Assembly: GCA_002478225.1 (NCBI GenBank)
Contig: DLMV01000032.1
Coordinates: 1 to 25,397 of the forward strand
Source: Deltaproteobacteria bacterium UBA7527
GTDB lineage: Bacteria > Desulfobacterota > Syntrophorhabdia > Syntrophorhabdales > Syntrophorhabdaceae
Length of the DNA: 25,397 nucleotides
Reading direction: 5' to 3'
Every line of letters begins with the position of its first letter. The stretch's first letter is position 1. Of this stretch, positions 6,423 through 15,027 are shown piece by piece. The notes under the pieces are model-generated. The model was not told where the DNA came from. It made no database searches and saw nothing but the letters and a program-made list of their open reading frames with translations. The position numbers and the translations under genes were made by a program.

Positions 6423-7355
6423 ATGCCTCCTAAAGTAAGTATAAACCTCTGCTGCTATAATTCAGAAAGGTTCCTTGGAGAGACCCTCAAAAGCATCGAG
6501 GACCAGACATTTAAGGATTGGGAGCTGATCGTTATCAATGACGGATCTTCAGACTCCACGGAGGCAATAATTGATAGGTTCAAGGCGCGCGGATTTCCGG
6601 TATCATACCACTACCAGGAGAACAAAGGGCTCGGCTATTCACGTAACCGGGCCCTTGAACTTTCCGGAGGCGACTATATCGCATTTATTGACCATGACGA
6701 CATGTGGCTGACCGAAAAACTTGCAAAACAGGTAGAGGTCTTTGAGCGCAGAAAGGACATCGATTTTATATATACGAACTACTTTATACAAAAAGAGGAG
6801 CGGAGAAGCGTGGCATTGAAAGGCGATCAGCCAGACGGAGAGGTCTTCGACCATTTTCTGAGGCGCTATCCTGTCAGCGTTATGACCGCCGCGATCAGGA
6901 AGAGCGCGATCTCCGGGTTTGAAGAGCGTTTCGACACGAAGCTGAGGCTGTGCGAAGAATACGATCTCTTCATGAGGTTGCTGTTCCGATCAAAGGCGGC
7001 CTACATCGGAGAGCCGCTGGCAATATACAGGATCCATCCTGACAGGGCGAGCACGAGGTTCATTGACGAATGGTCCGTCGAGATGGAGGCCATTGTCGGA
7101 AAATATCAAAAGGTCCTTGAGGGATTTGAAGGGAAGCATGCGGGATCGCTCCGCTACCTTTACGCAAAGATCGGCTATTACAAGGCGCGTTCGGCGATGG
7201 CAGAAAAGAGGCCCGGGGATGCGAGGAGGTTCCTGAGGCCTCATATCGGTGTCGATCCCCGCTTTGCGCTCCTTTATATGATAGCATTCTTGCCTCCTGT
7301 GGTGTGGAACAAGGCTGTCTCCATAGGGAGCAAGGGATATTTCGATGAAAGGTAA
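6423..7355 (+). CDS. Family 2 glycosyltransferase
   Basis: 310 aa, cytoplasmic GT-A fold inverting transferase. The N-terminal domain shows VSINLCCYNSERFLGETLKSI, the nucleotide-binding INDGSSDST near residues 39-47, and IDHDDMW around 89-95 as the DxD-like metal site. An RxHxxxxS-type region (YRIHPDRAST, near 202-211) matches acceptor-side motifs of the family. First gene of a tightly packed operon: its last 11 nt overlap the next start. The ribosome site is poor. It probably adds one sugar to a lipid-linked glycan; donor and acceptor cannot be told. Confidence 0.9.
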   Translation: MPPKVSINLCCYNSERFLGETLKSIEDQTFKDWELIVINDGSSDSTEAIIDRFKARGFPVSYHYQENKGLGYSRNRALELSGGDYIAFIDHDDMWLTEKLAKQVEVFERRKDIDFIYTNYFIQKEERRSVALKGDQPDGEVFDHFLRRYPVSVMTAAIRKSAISGFEERFDTKLRLCEEYDLFMRLLFRSKAAYIGEPLAIYRIHPDRASTRFIDEWSVEMEAIVGKYQKVLEGFEGKHAGSLRYLYAKIGYYKARSAMAEKRPGDARRFLRPHIGVDPRFALLYMIAFLPPVVWNKAVSIGSKGYFDER

Positions 7356-8523
7356 AAAGATCTGTTTTGTGGCCGCTATCGAGCTCTCAATCCGCGTCTT
7401 CATGGTTGAGCACTTAAAGAGGTTAAGCAGAGAGCACAGTATAAAGGTGGCGGTGAATACAGACAATGCGGACTTTCTTAAACCGTATGGTCTTGACGTA
7501 AAGGTCTTTTCTGTTAAAATTGAGAGAAGGCCCCTGCCAATATCTGATATACTGGCTTTATTCAGGCTTTACCGGTTCTTCAGGAGGGAAAAATTCGACA
7601 TTGTTCATTCGATCACGCCAAAGGCAGGGTTGCTTTCCATGTTTGCCGCTTACCTTGCCGGAGTACCGATAAGGATCCATACCTTTACCGGTCAGGTTTG
7701 GGCCACAGCAAAGGGGGTGAAGCGGTGGTCGCTGAAGACCATGGACAGGCTGCTTGCCCTTTGCGCTACCCACATCCTTGCGGACAGCAGATCTCAGCAG
7801 GATTTTATTGTCAATGAGAAGATCGTGCCGCGCGAAAGGTCCTTTGTCATCGGGAACGGATCGATCTGCGGGGTTGACAGCACGCGTTTCCGTCCCGATA
7901 CCGAGGCGCGAAAGACATTAAGGGGGCAAATGTCCATACCGGAGGAGAATATACTTTTTCTTTTTCTCGGGAGGCTTACCTTCGATAAGGGGCTCCTCGA
8001 CCTTGCCAGCGCTTTTTCACAAATATGCAGGTCCAGGGAGAACATCGATCTTCTTATCGTGGGGCCTGACGAAGAGGGAATGAAGGAAAGGATAATTTCT
8101 GTATGCGGTGATCATCAGGAGAGGATACATTTTTGTGACTTTACCGATGCGCCGGAGAGGTTTATGGCCGCAGCAGATGTGTTCTGCATGCCCAGTTACC
8201 GCGAAGGGTTCGGCATCGTTGTCATTGAAGCAGGCGCCGCCGGGATCCCATCGATCGGAACAAAGATCTATGGCGTTGTCGATGCCATCGAGGACAACGT
8301 TACGGGACATCTGTACACGCCGGGAAATGTCGAAGAGCTTGCTGGAAAAATGCTCAAAATGATAGACGAGCCTTCTGTCAGGATCGGGATGGGCGGGAAC
8401 GCCCGCGAAAGGGCAATCAGGCTTTTTTCGAAGGACCTTGTTGTTGAAGCATTCTTTAATTTTTACCATTCCCTACCGGGTATAGGGAGCGTCAGGAACG
8501 GTCATGTTGAAAAGACCCTTTGA
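7345..8523 (+). CDS. Family 4 glycosyltransferase, PglA-like
   Basis: 392 aa, GT-B fold retaining transferase. The acceptor domain has SITPKAGLLSMFAAYLAGVPIRIHTFTGQVWA, a stretch typical of transferases that extend undecaprenyl-diphosphate-linked amino sugars, such as PglA. The donor domain has FLGRLTFDKG and the EX7E-type segment EGFGIVVIEAG. It overlaps the GT2 gene by 11 nt and the sugar-phosphate transferase gene by 20 nt, indicating translational coupling. AAGGGA lies about 8 nt before the ATG. By position it may add the second sugar after the PglC-like enzyme. This role is inferred from family and context. Confidence 0.9.
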   Translation: MKGKKICFVAAIELSIRVFMVEHLKRLSREHSIKVAVNTDNADFLKPYGLDVKVFSVKIERRPLPISDILALFRLYRFFRREKFDIVHSITPKAGLLSMFAAYLAGVPIRIHTFTGQVWATAKGVKRWSLKTMDRLLALCATHILADSRSQQDFIVNEKIVPRERSFVIGNGSICGVDSTRFRPDTEARKTLRGQMSIPEENILFLFLGRLTFDKGLLDLASAFSQICRSRENIDLLIVGPDEEGMKERIISVCGDHQERIHFCDFTDAPERFMAAADVFCMPSYREGFGIVVIEAGAAGIPSIGTKIYGVVDAIEDNVTGHLYTPGNVEELAGKMLKMIDEPSVRIGMGGNARERAIRLFSKDLVVEAFFNFYHSLPGIGSVRNGHVEKTL

Positions 8524-9115
8524 CCTGATCGTATCGCTACTCCTTATTATCGTTCTGTCCCCTGTCATCCTTTTTACGGGCCTGCTGGTCCTTGCTTCAA
8601 TGGGAAGGCCGGTCCTGTTTAGACAAGTACGCCCTGGCTACAAGGGGAGGCCTTTTACGATCTTCAAGTTCAGGACCATGACAGATGATGCAGGCAGAAC
8701 AGGCAGACAATCGACCGATGAAGAGCGCCTGACCGGTGTTGGCCGTTTCCTGAGAAAGTTCAGCCTCGATGAACTCCCGCAGCTTTTTAATGTATTGAAA
8801 GGAGACCTGAGCTTCGTGGGCCCACGGCCGCTTCTTATGGAATATATCCCTCTTTACACGCCGGAGCAGGCAAGGCGGCATGATGTCAGGCCGGGGATCA
8901 CCGGATTGGCGCAGGTAAAGGGGAGAAATGCCATTACCTGGGAGGAACGGTTCGACCTCGACATCTACTACGTTGACCACCAGAGCTTCCGGCTGGATAT
9001 GAAGATACTTGTCGATACTGTGTTCACGGTCATGAGCAGGAAAGGCATAAGCGCCGAAGGCTGTGCAACAATGCCGAAGTTCACCGGTTCCAAACCGGAC
9101 AGTGAAAAGGTATAA
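8504..9115 (+). CDS. PglC-type undecaprenyl-phosphate sugar-1-phosphate transferase
   Basis: 203 aa, the minimal monotopic PglC form with no extra N-terminal membrane domain. It starts glycan assembly by moving a sugar-1-phosphate from a UDP-sugar to undecaprenyl phosphate at the inner face of the membrane. Seen: KRPFD (3-7) before the single re-entrant helix (about 8-31), FRQVRPG (39-45), FKFRTM (54-59), the catalytic Asp89-Glu90 in SLDELPQLFNVLKGD, and SFVGPRPLL. It starts inside the preceding GT4 gene. With a 4,6-dehydratase in the same operon the substrate may be UDP-diNAc-bacillosamine or another UDP-6-deoxyamino sugar. No PglD-type acetyltransferase is present in the window. Confidence 0.93.
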   Translation: MLKRPFDLIVSLLLIIVLSPVILFTGLLVLASMGRPVLFRQVRPGYKGRPFTIFKFRTMTDDAGRTGRQSTDEERLTGVGRFLRKFSLDELPQLFNVLKGDLSFVGPRPLLMEYIPLYTPEQARRHDVRPGITGLAQVKGRNAITWEERFDLDIYYVDHQSFRLDMKILVDTVFTVMSRKGISAEGCATMPKFTGSKPDSEKV

Positions 9116-9134
9116 TCGTTCATGAAGCGTGATC

Positions 9135-9140
9135 GGAGGG
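9135..9140 (+). promoter_or_regulatory. Ribosome site supporting a TTG start at 9151
   Basis: GGAGGG lies 10 nt before TTG at 9151. The first in-frame ATG (9163) would be 22 nt away, so the TTG is the better start of the GT39-type gene. Confidence 0.65.
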
Positions 9141-9150
9141 TTGCCGGACA

Positions 9151-10713
9151 TTGAAATACCAAATGACTGAGATCGAAAAAAGGATCTGGCTGTTGCCCGT
9201 CCTTGCCTTTATCGGCGCATTTGCGGTAAGGTTCCACCTGGCCTTTTTCTCGAACATCATAACGCCGGATGGCCTTATGTACATCAAGACCGCTAAGCTC
9301 ATCGAGACCGGTGAATCGAAACAGCTTACGGAGTTTACCTTCGTTCATCTTTACCCTTACCTTGTTCTGCTTGCCCATAAAATATTCCCTGACTGGGAAA
9401 CGGCGGGACGCATGGTCTCAGTACTGATGGGGTCGCTTGCCGTCATCCCGCTTTTTCTTTTGACAAAAAGTATGTTCGGCATTCGCGTCGCGTCCATAAC
9501 GGCGCTTTTCTACATCATCAACCCGAGACTTGCCGACCATTCAGCGGACGTGCTCAGGGAGCCCACCTTCTGGTTCTTTTCAATGACCGCGCTGTGGCTT
9601 GCATGGGAAGCGATATCACGGGAAAACCTGGTATTGGTGGTCCTTTCGAATGTGTCAACGGTCCTGGCGGCTTTTGCCCGGATCGAAGGAGTTGCCGTCT
9701 TCGTTATGGTCCTTTTGTGGATCACCTGGTATTTCCTCAAGCTGAAACACGACCATAAAAGGTTCTTCATTTATCTCCTCACCTATATCTTAGCTTTTCC
9801 CGTCTTGCTTTCACCCTTTATCTTTCTTTTCAGCGAGGTCTTTGCGAAGTGGGATTTCGGTTTTACTTTAACGAAGATATGGCTTCTTGTAACGAGCAAA
9901 AGCGGCGAAGCCCTTGATCTGCCGCCAGATGCGATCCGGGTGGTGAGGCCTGAGCTGGTAACATTTCTGGAACTCGCAAAGGGCCACAGGTATGTTATCT
10001 TTATCTCCGACATCATGCTTAAGCTTGTCAGGTCCCTTAACGTGGTCTTCTTCTTTCTTGCGCTCATCGGCATCTTCGGGAGAAAGAATATCGCTTACAG
10101 CAAGAATGAGATACCTGTCGCGATCTGGTTCGGCATCTTTTTTCTTGCCGCCTTTCTGTACATCACAAAGGTATACTACTTCAGCACACGGCACGGGGCA
10201 TTGCTGGCATTCCCCATGCTGATCTGGGCAGGGATCGGTTTTTTTGAGCTGAAGGAACAGGTATGCTCGTGGCTCAGGAAGATATACCCATCAGCATCGC
10301 TCACAAAACATATGGCGGTGATCCTCATCTTTGCGATCCTCATCGCCATTCTGCCGAAGACATTATCTCCGGGAGGTTATGAGAAGAGGGAGCTAAAGGA
10401 GGCTGGCATCCATCTTAAGGCCAGGGGCTATTCAGGGATAATATTCGCGGGAGAGCCGGGCCTTTACAGGGTCGCCTTCTACGCCGACTCAGAATTCATC
10501 CCGCTCCCCTTTATCAGGACGGCAGAGGATCTGGCGGGCTTGATGAGAGAGAACAGGGCGGGATTCCTGATCCTTGATGAAAAGACAGGCAATGAATCGT
10601 ACAAAAATATCCGGAACAGCTTCGACCCCTCAGTCTTTGAAAAGGTGGATCTGCCAGAGCTTGAGAAATTCAGGGAATATTCGTTGTCCCTGTACAGGCT
10701 GAAGGACAGGTGA
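9151..10713 (+). CDS. GT39-family (ArnT/PMT-like) membrane glycosyltransferase
   Basis: 520 aa from a TTG start. It is a polytopic membrane protein: hydrophobic segments begin near residue 11 and recur to about residue 410, followed by a soluble tail of about 110 residues. Asp in SNIITPDGLMYIKTAK (near residue 39) sits where GT39 enzymes keep the catalytic acidic residue of the first outer loop. Such enzymes use polyprenyl-phosphate sugars and act on the periplasmic side. The gene sits between the PglC-type transferase and the dehydratase, so it likely decorates the same glycan, or a protein or lipid, after flipping. Acceptor and sugar are unknown. The gene ends 7 nt before the dehydratase start. 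Confidence 0.78.
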   Translation: MKYQMTEIEKRIWLLPVLAFIGAFAVRFHLAFFSNIITPDGLMYIKTAKLIETGESKQLTEFTFVHLYPYLVLLAHKIFPDWETAGRMVSVLMGSLAVIPLFLLTKSMFGIRVASITALFYIINPRLADHSADVLREPTFWFFSMTALWLAWEAISRENLVLVVLSNVSTVLAAFARIEGVAVFVMVLLWITWYFLKLKHDHKRFFIYLLTYILAFPVLLSPFIFLFSEVFAKWDFGFTLTKIWLLVTSKSGEALDLPPDAIRVVRPELVTFLELAKGHRYVIFISDIMLKLVRSLNVVFFFLALIGIFGRKNIAYSKNEIPVAIWFGIFFLAAFLYITKVYYFSTRHGALLAFPMLIWAGIGFFELKEQVCSWLRKIYPSASLTKHMAVILIFAILIAILPKTLSPGGYEKRELKEAGIHLKARGYSGIIFAGEPGLYRVAFYADSEFIPLPFIRTAEDLAGLMRENRAGFLILDEKTGNESYKNIRNSFDPSVFEKVDLPELEKFREYSLSLYRLKDR

Positions 10714-10720
10714 GGACGAC

Positions 10721-12544
10721 ATGAATCTCATCCGGAAGTGGGGACCGGCGATCGTTACAACAAGCGATCTGTTATGTTCGGCCGTTGCTTATTGGCTTTC
10801 ATACCTTCTCCGTTTTAATTTCGTTATACCCGAGCAATATTTTGAGAGGTTTGTTGAATCGCTTCCGGTCCTTTTGCTCGTGAGGTTCGTCTGTTTTTAC
10901 GTGTTCAGGCTCTACGAGGGCGTATGGAGATATGCCTCGATGAACGATCTCTTAAGGATCCTTAAAGCGATTACTATGGGCTCCATTATCTTTACCGTAT
11001 ATATCCTCGTTCGCTATCAGTTTATCGGTTTTCCGAGGTCGGTCCTTGTGATCGATTGGTTCGTTATCATTACCTTCCTGGGCGGCACGCGTTTTCTCTA
11101 TCGTTTCTCGCGGGAATTTCGTGTGGTGAACTCAAAAGAAGGCACCAAAGTCCTTGTGATAGGCGCTGACGATACCGGCGAAATGCTTCTGCGAGAGATA
11201 AGGCAAAACTCGAGGATGCATTATGAACCGGTGGGTTTTCTTGATAGAGAACAAGTGAAAAAAGGAAGGCGCATCCACAATGTACCGATCCTTGGCATCA
11301 TAGAAGAACTGGGGAGAATAGCCGTCGAAAAAGATGTTCGCGAAGTGATCATAGCTTCACCGTCGATCACAGGGAAGGAGATACGGAAGATCGTCGAGGC
11401 ATGCGAACGGATCAATATTGTATGCAAGACGGTTCCCGCAATAAGCGATATTTTGGACGGAAAACTTAACGTGAGCCATATCAGGGAGGTCAATATAGAG
11501 GATCTCCTTGGGCGGGAACATATCGAGCTGGACAAGGCGAAGATACAGGAATACCTGTCAGGGAAGAAGGTCATGGTCACCGGTGCGGCGGGATCTATCG
11601 GACATGAATTGTGCCGCCATATAATGAAAATGGGGCCTGAACAGCTTATCCTCTACGAGCGTGCGGAGAATGAGCTTTTCCATCTGGACAGGGAATTTTC
11701 CGAAGCCTCCTTCGGCAGGTTCTATACGCCGGTCCTTGGCGACATCCTCGATACGGGGAGATTAGAATGGGTCATGAAAGAGCACCATCCCGATGTTGTC
11801 TTCCACGCGGCTGCATACAAGCATGTCCCGATGCAGGAGGCGCATCCTGTTGAGGCGATCAAGAATAACATCGCGGGCACGAGAAACGTCGCGGAGTTGT
11901 CGATCCAATACGGCGTGCAGAAATTCGTCATGATCTCCACCGATAAGGCGGTAAGGCCGGTCAACGTGATGGGGGCGACAAAAAGGGTAACGGAGATGAT
12001 GTGCCAGGGAATGAACGGGCGAAACGGGACAAAATTTGTCGCAGTACGCTTCGGAAATGTCCTCAACAGCGCCGGAAGCGTCATCCCCATATTCAAGGAG
12101 CAGATCATGCGGGGAGGTCCTGTAACGGTGACCCACCCCGAGGTGACGCGTTATTTCATGAGCATATCCGAGGCAGCGCAGCTTGTCATGCAGGCGGGAG
12201 CCATCGGCAAAGGAGGGGAGATATTTCTCCTCGATATGGGAGAGCCGATAAATATCACCGACCTCGCGAAGGATATCATCCGGCTGATGGGACTTAAGCT
12301 CGGAGAGGATATAGACATCGTTTATACCGGTTTGAGGCCCGGCGAAAAGCTGCATGAGGAGCTTGTTGCCGGCGATGAAAGGACCGAGGCCACAGCCCAT
12401 GACAAGATCATGCTCGTCAAAACCGCTCCCTTTGATTGGGATGTTTTTGAGCCTCAGCTCAATAAGCTGATCGAAGAAGTGGAGAAAGTGAATAAGGCAG
12501 ATATCAGGAAAAGGCTGTTCGGCCTTTGTTCCGGTCATTTATGA
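10721..12544 (+). CDS. PglF/WbpM/CapD-type UDP-HexNAc 4,6-dehydratase
   Basis: 607 aa, the long membrane form. About four membrane helices occupy residues 10-125. A first Rossmann-like domain (VLVIGADDTGEMLL, 144-157) is followed by the catalytic SDR domain with TGAAGSIG (287-294), HAAAYKHVPMQE (362-373) and STDK (406-409) in the MISTDKAVRPVNVMGATKR context. These enzymes carry Met/Asp/Lys-type active sites in place of the usual YxxxK. GLRPGEKLHEEL near the C-terminus is diagnostic of the family. The enzyme turns UDP-GlcNAc into a UDP-4-keto-6-deoxy sugar, the entry to bacillosamine, QuiNAc or FucNAc. GAGGA sits 4 nt before the ATG. Products may feed the DegT aminotransferase or the epimerase downstream. 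Confidence 0.93.
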   Translation: MNLIRKWGPAIVTTSDLLCSAVAYWLSYLLRFNFVIPEQYFERFVESLPVLLLVRFVCFYVFRLYEGVWRYASMNDLLRILKAITMGSIIFTVYILVRYQFIGFPRSVLVIDWFVIITFLGGTRFLYRFSREFRVVNSKEGTKVLVIGADDTGEMLLREIRQNSRMHYEPVGFLDREQVKKGRRIHNVPILGIIEELGRIAVEKDVREVIIASPSITGKEIRKIVEACERINIVCKTVPAISDILDGKLNVSHIREVNIEDLLGREHIELDKAKIQEYLSGKKVMVTGAAGSIGHELCRHIMKMGPEQLILYERAENELFHLDREFSEASFGRFYTPVLGDILDTGRLEWVMKEHHPDVVFHAAAYKHVPMQEAHPVEAIKNNIAGTRNVAELSIQYGVQKFVMISTDKAVRPVNVMGATKRVTEMMCQGMNGRNGTKFVAVRFGNVLNSAGSVIPIFKEQIMRGGPVTVTHPEVTRYFMSISEAAQLVMQAGAIGKGGEIFLLDMGEPINITDLAKDIIRLMGLKLGEDIDIVYTGLRPGEKLHEELVAGDERTEATAHDKIMLVKTAPFDWDVFEPQLNKLIEEVEKVNKADIRKRLFGLCSGHL

Positions 12545-12607
12545 ACCTCATATCAATCATCAATGCCTATCCCATAGTATAAGATGTAAGGTAATGAAAG
12601 GTTATTC

Positions 12608-13576
12608 ATGAAAGACAGAGCAGTTCTTGTTACGGGCGCGACGGGTTTTATCGGGAGGTATGTCGTGTCCCATCTGCTTGGTGCAGGGCTAAGGGTATTC
12701 GCACTTATACCGGAAGGCGAGGATCATCCCTTCTACACGGAAGGAGCTGTAGAGGTAATAAGAGGCGATATTACAGAACCTTTACAAATTCCGGCTGAGG
12801 TAGGCGCCATCTACCATTGCGCCGGCGTCATCAAACGGGATGGAGAGATGGAACGGGTGAACGTCCAGGGTACGCAGAACATCGTGGAGGCCGCTATTGC
12901 TCATTATTGCAGGTTGATCCACCTCTCGAGCGCCGGCGTGGTCGGAGATACCAAAGAGAAGATCATCGATGAAAAGACACCCTGTAACCCTGACAGCCTT
13001 TATGAGAAGACGAAATTCATGGCAGAAAAGGTGATCAGAGAGGCCATCGCCAGAGGATTGAAGGCTCAGATACTGAGGCCGACAATTGTTTTCGGGACAG
13101 GAAGGGCGCCAGGGGATGACAGCTTCCTTCAATTGATCCGCGCCATAACCGTAGGTAATTACAGAAATATAAGCAGAGGAAACGGCATATATAATATTGT
13201 TTATGCCGGCGAGGTTGCGCGCGCGATGCACGCCCTTGACGATGACGCGATCCCGAACGGGGGCATATTTATCATCAACACCCCTATATGTTTTGCTGAA
13301 TTTGCCTCGACCATATGCATCGTAGCTGGAAAGGACAATATGAAGATCGGAAATATCCCCTACGTCGCAGCATTGGGCGCGGCCGCCGCATTTTCCTCGT
13401 TGTCTTTGCTTACCGGAAGGAAAAGAAGCCTTACATTCTCGCGCCTGAAGGCGCTGACAGAGAGAAGGACCTTTTCCCAGGACCGCCTTGTCCTTGAAAC
13501 GCCTTACAGGCCCCTCCATACCGTTCACGAATACCTGAAGAAGGTATGTATAGAATACGGTTTGACCTCGCATTAA
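12608..13576 (+). CDS. Extended SDR NAD-dependent sugar epimerase/dehydratase
   Basis: 322 aa. The Rossmann motif is GATGFIG (10-16). The active site shows HLSSAGVVG with the conserved Ser and YEKTK with the Tyr/Lys pair. LRPTIVFG follows. The last about 70 residues include a hydrophobic AALGAAAAFSSLSLL stretch that may associate with the membrane. It is separated from the dehydratase by 63 nt and AAAGG lies 6 nt before the ATG, so it may belong to the same operon. Reduction or epimerisation of the 4-keto sugar (as WbpV does) would fit, but no substrate-specific residue can be read with confidence. Confidence 0.82.
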   Translation: MKDRAVLVTGATGFIGRYVVSHLLGAGLRVFALIPEGEDHPFYTEGAVEVIRGDITEPLQIPAEVGAIYHCAGVIKRDGEMERVNVQGTQNIVEAAIAHYCRLIHLSSAGVVGDTKEKIIDEKTPCNPDSLYEKTKFMAEKVIREAIARGLKAQILRPTIVFGTGRAPGDDSFLQLIRAITVGNYRNISRGNGIYNIVYAGEVARAMHALDDDAIPNGGIFIINTPICFAEFASTICIVAGKDNMKIGNIPYVAALGAAAAFSSLSLLTGRKRSLTFSRLKALTERRTFSQDRLVLETPYRPLHTVHEYLKKVCIEYGLTSH

Positions 13577-13652
13577 TAACCTCGCTACGTCCCCGATTTT
13601 TACCCACCGAAGCATCATCTCCCCTCTATAAACAAGCAGACAAATCTTCAGC

Positions 13653-13680
13653 GTCGAATATCGATGATCGGTTATCGAGT
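13653..13680. repeat. Four-unit heptanucleotide array, ATCGANT word
   Basis: Four contiguous 7-nt units starting at 13653, 13660, 13667 and 13674 (for example ATCGATG and ATCGAGT). They lie in the 173-nt gap between the epimerase and EngB genes. Nothing else in that gap is recognisable. It resembles the array at 4963-4983 in word content. Confidence 0.75.
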
Positions 13681-13749
13681 TCGCCATGAGCCGTTTTTAA
13701 TGACTGCTTATCTGTTGAGAAATAAGAAGAAGTAGACTATTATCTCTCT

Positions 13750-14340
13750 GTGAAGATCCTGAGCGCACGGTATCTGAAAGGCGTTATATGCCCGGAAAGG
13801 TCCCTGAAGAGGAAAACACCTGAGATCGCCTTTGTGGGCAGGTCGAATGTGGGGAAGTCTTCGATGATCAACAGCCTTGTAGCGCAGAAGGTCGCCAGGA
13901 CGAGCTCGACGCCGGGGGCCACAAGGCTCATCAACCTTTACCTGATCGAATATGAGCGTGGGGGCCTGAGACAACAGGCCATCTTCTCCGATTTTCCGGG
14001 ATTCGGATATGCTAAGGTGCCGAAGGAAGCGCAGCAGGGCTGGCAAAAGATGATCGAAGGCTACATCGAGGACAATAAAGAGATAAAAAGGGTCATCTGG
14101 GTCTATGACGTGCGGAGAGAGCCTGATTATCTCGATGAAATGCTGATGGAATGGTTCCTTGACCGGAAGCTGCCATTCTCAGTTGTTCTGACAAAAACCG
14201 ACAAGGAGAGCAAGGGCTTTGCTGCGAACAAGAAGAGACTATTCAGGCAATATGTGAAAAAAAGCGAGGTCTTTGTCTTTTCTGCAAAGACAGGGGAGGG
14301 GAGAAAAGAACTGCTGGCGCATATCCTCGATGCCGGATGA
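13750..14340 (+). CDS. engB: Ribosome biogenesis GTPase EngB/YsxC/YihA
   Basis: 196 aa, normal length. EngB is an essential GTPase for assembly of the large ribosomal subunit. G1 is GRSNVGKSS (30-38), the family-specific TSSTPGATRLINLY covers 51-64, G3 is DFPGFGYA (81-88), G4 is TKTD (148-151) and G5 is SAKTG. The GTG start at 13750 gives a family-like N-terminus (MKILSARYLKGV), although no convincing ribosome site precedes it. It is convergent with pyrE across a 127-nt gap. It stands alone, unrelated to the glycan genes. Confidence 0.95.
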   Translation: MKILSARYLKGVICPERSLKRKTPEIAFVGRSNVGKSSMINSLVAQKVARTSSTPGATRLINLYLIEYERGGLRQQAIFSDFPGFGYAKVPKEAQQGWQKMIEGYIEDNKEIKRVIWVYDVRREPDYLDEMLMEWFLDRKLPFSVVLTKTDKESKGFAANKKRLFRQYVKKSEVFVFSAKTGEGRKELLAHILDAG

Positions 14341-14382
14341 TAAACCCGTGAGGCGGGATGAGCAAAAAACACGTTCATTGTC

Positions 14383-14455
14383 GCTGGATGCTCGATAGAA
14401 CCAAAAGAACGAGCTTTTAGTAGCAAGCATCAAGTATCAAGAATCAAGTATCAAT
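14383..14455. repeat. Heptanucleotide arrays between engB and pyrE
   Basis: Two GCTSGAT units (14383-14396) are followed by five perfectly phased units at 14421-14455 of consensus NATCAAG (first unit TAGCAAG, last TATCAAT). This convergent gap has no T-tailed hairpin that I can see. A short CCCG/CGGG pairing occurs at about 14345-14357 without a T-run. Confidence 0.82.
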
Positions 14456-14467
14456 AATTACTGGATA

Positions 14468-15025
14468 TTACCGTAAATCATTAAGAGTAAATATTGATTT
14501 AAACATATAACCTTTTGATTCTATGGCTTCTTTACCACCTTCAAGCCTGTCCAGAAGCGCTATAACCCCCTTCACTTTATAGCCTTCCTTCTCCGTTACC
14601 TCTATCGATTTGAGCGAGGAGCCCCCTGTGGTAACCACGTCCTCGAGGATGATCACGTGCATCCCCTTCTTGAGGTTCTTCGCCCCTTCGATCCAGAGGT
14701 TCCTTCCGTGTCCCTTGGGCTCTTTCCTGATAAAGAATCCGAATAGATTGTCCTTGCAATTATACGACGCAAGGACGGTCGCGCAGACGAGCGGGTCTGC
14801 GCCAATGCTTACGCCGCCGACGGCTTCGATATCGGGGATATCCTTGACCATATTGTACATGATGTCGCCTGTTATAAACATGCCTTCGGGATTCAGTGTG
14901 GTCTCTCTCGCGTCAATGTAAAAAGAGCTTTTTTTGCCGCTCTTCAGGATAAACTCGCCTTCTTCATACGAGAGGGTCTTTAAAATATTGAGCAGTACTT
15001 CTTTTTCTTCTTCAAGACGGTCCAT
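14468..15025 (-). CDS. pyrE: Orotate phosphoribosyltransferase
   Basis: 185 aa from the ATG at 15025. PyrE joins orotate to PRPP to give OMP in pyrimidine synthesis. The PRPP loop VIILEDVVTTGGSSLKS (residues about 125-140) and the KSGKKSSFYIDAR segment (28-40) are characteristic. An alternative GTG at 15031 would overlap the purF stop but has its ribosome site directly abutting it. AAGAGG (15031-15036) is 5 nt before the ATG instead. The gene follows purF by 2 nt, so a purine-pathway and a pyrimidine-pathway enzyme, both using PRPP, are translated from one message. Confidence 0.95.
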   Translation of the reverse strand: MDRLEEEKEVLLNILKTLSYEEGEFILKSGKKSSFYIDARETTLNPEGMFITGDIMYNMVKDIPDIEAVGGVSIGADPLVCATVLASYNCKDNLFGFFIRKEPKGHGRNLWIEGAKNLKKGMHVIILEDVVTTGGSSLKSIEVTEKEGYKVKGVIALLDRLEGGKEAIESKGYMFKSIFTLNDLR

Positions 15026-15027
15026 AG

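Noticed and set aside
11762..12538. 258-codon minus-strand open frame opposite the dehydratase
   Set aside because: It lies wholly inside the conserved catalytic domain of the PglF-type gene and shows no domain.
12782..13687. 301-codon minus-strand open frame opposite the epimerase
   Set aside because: It is the shadow of a clear SDR gene. Composition is odd, and it has no recognisable domain.
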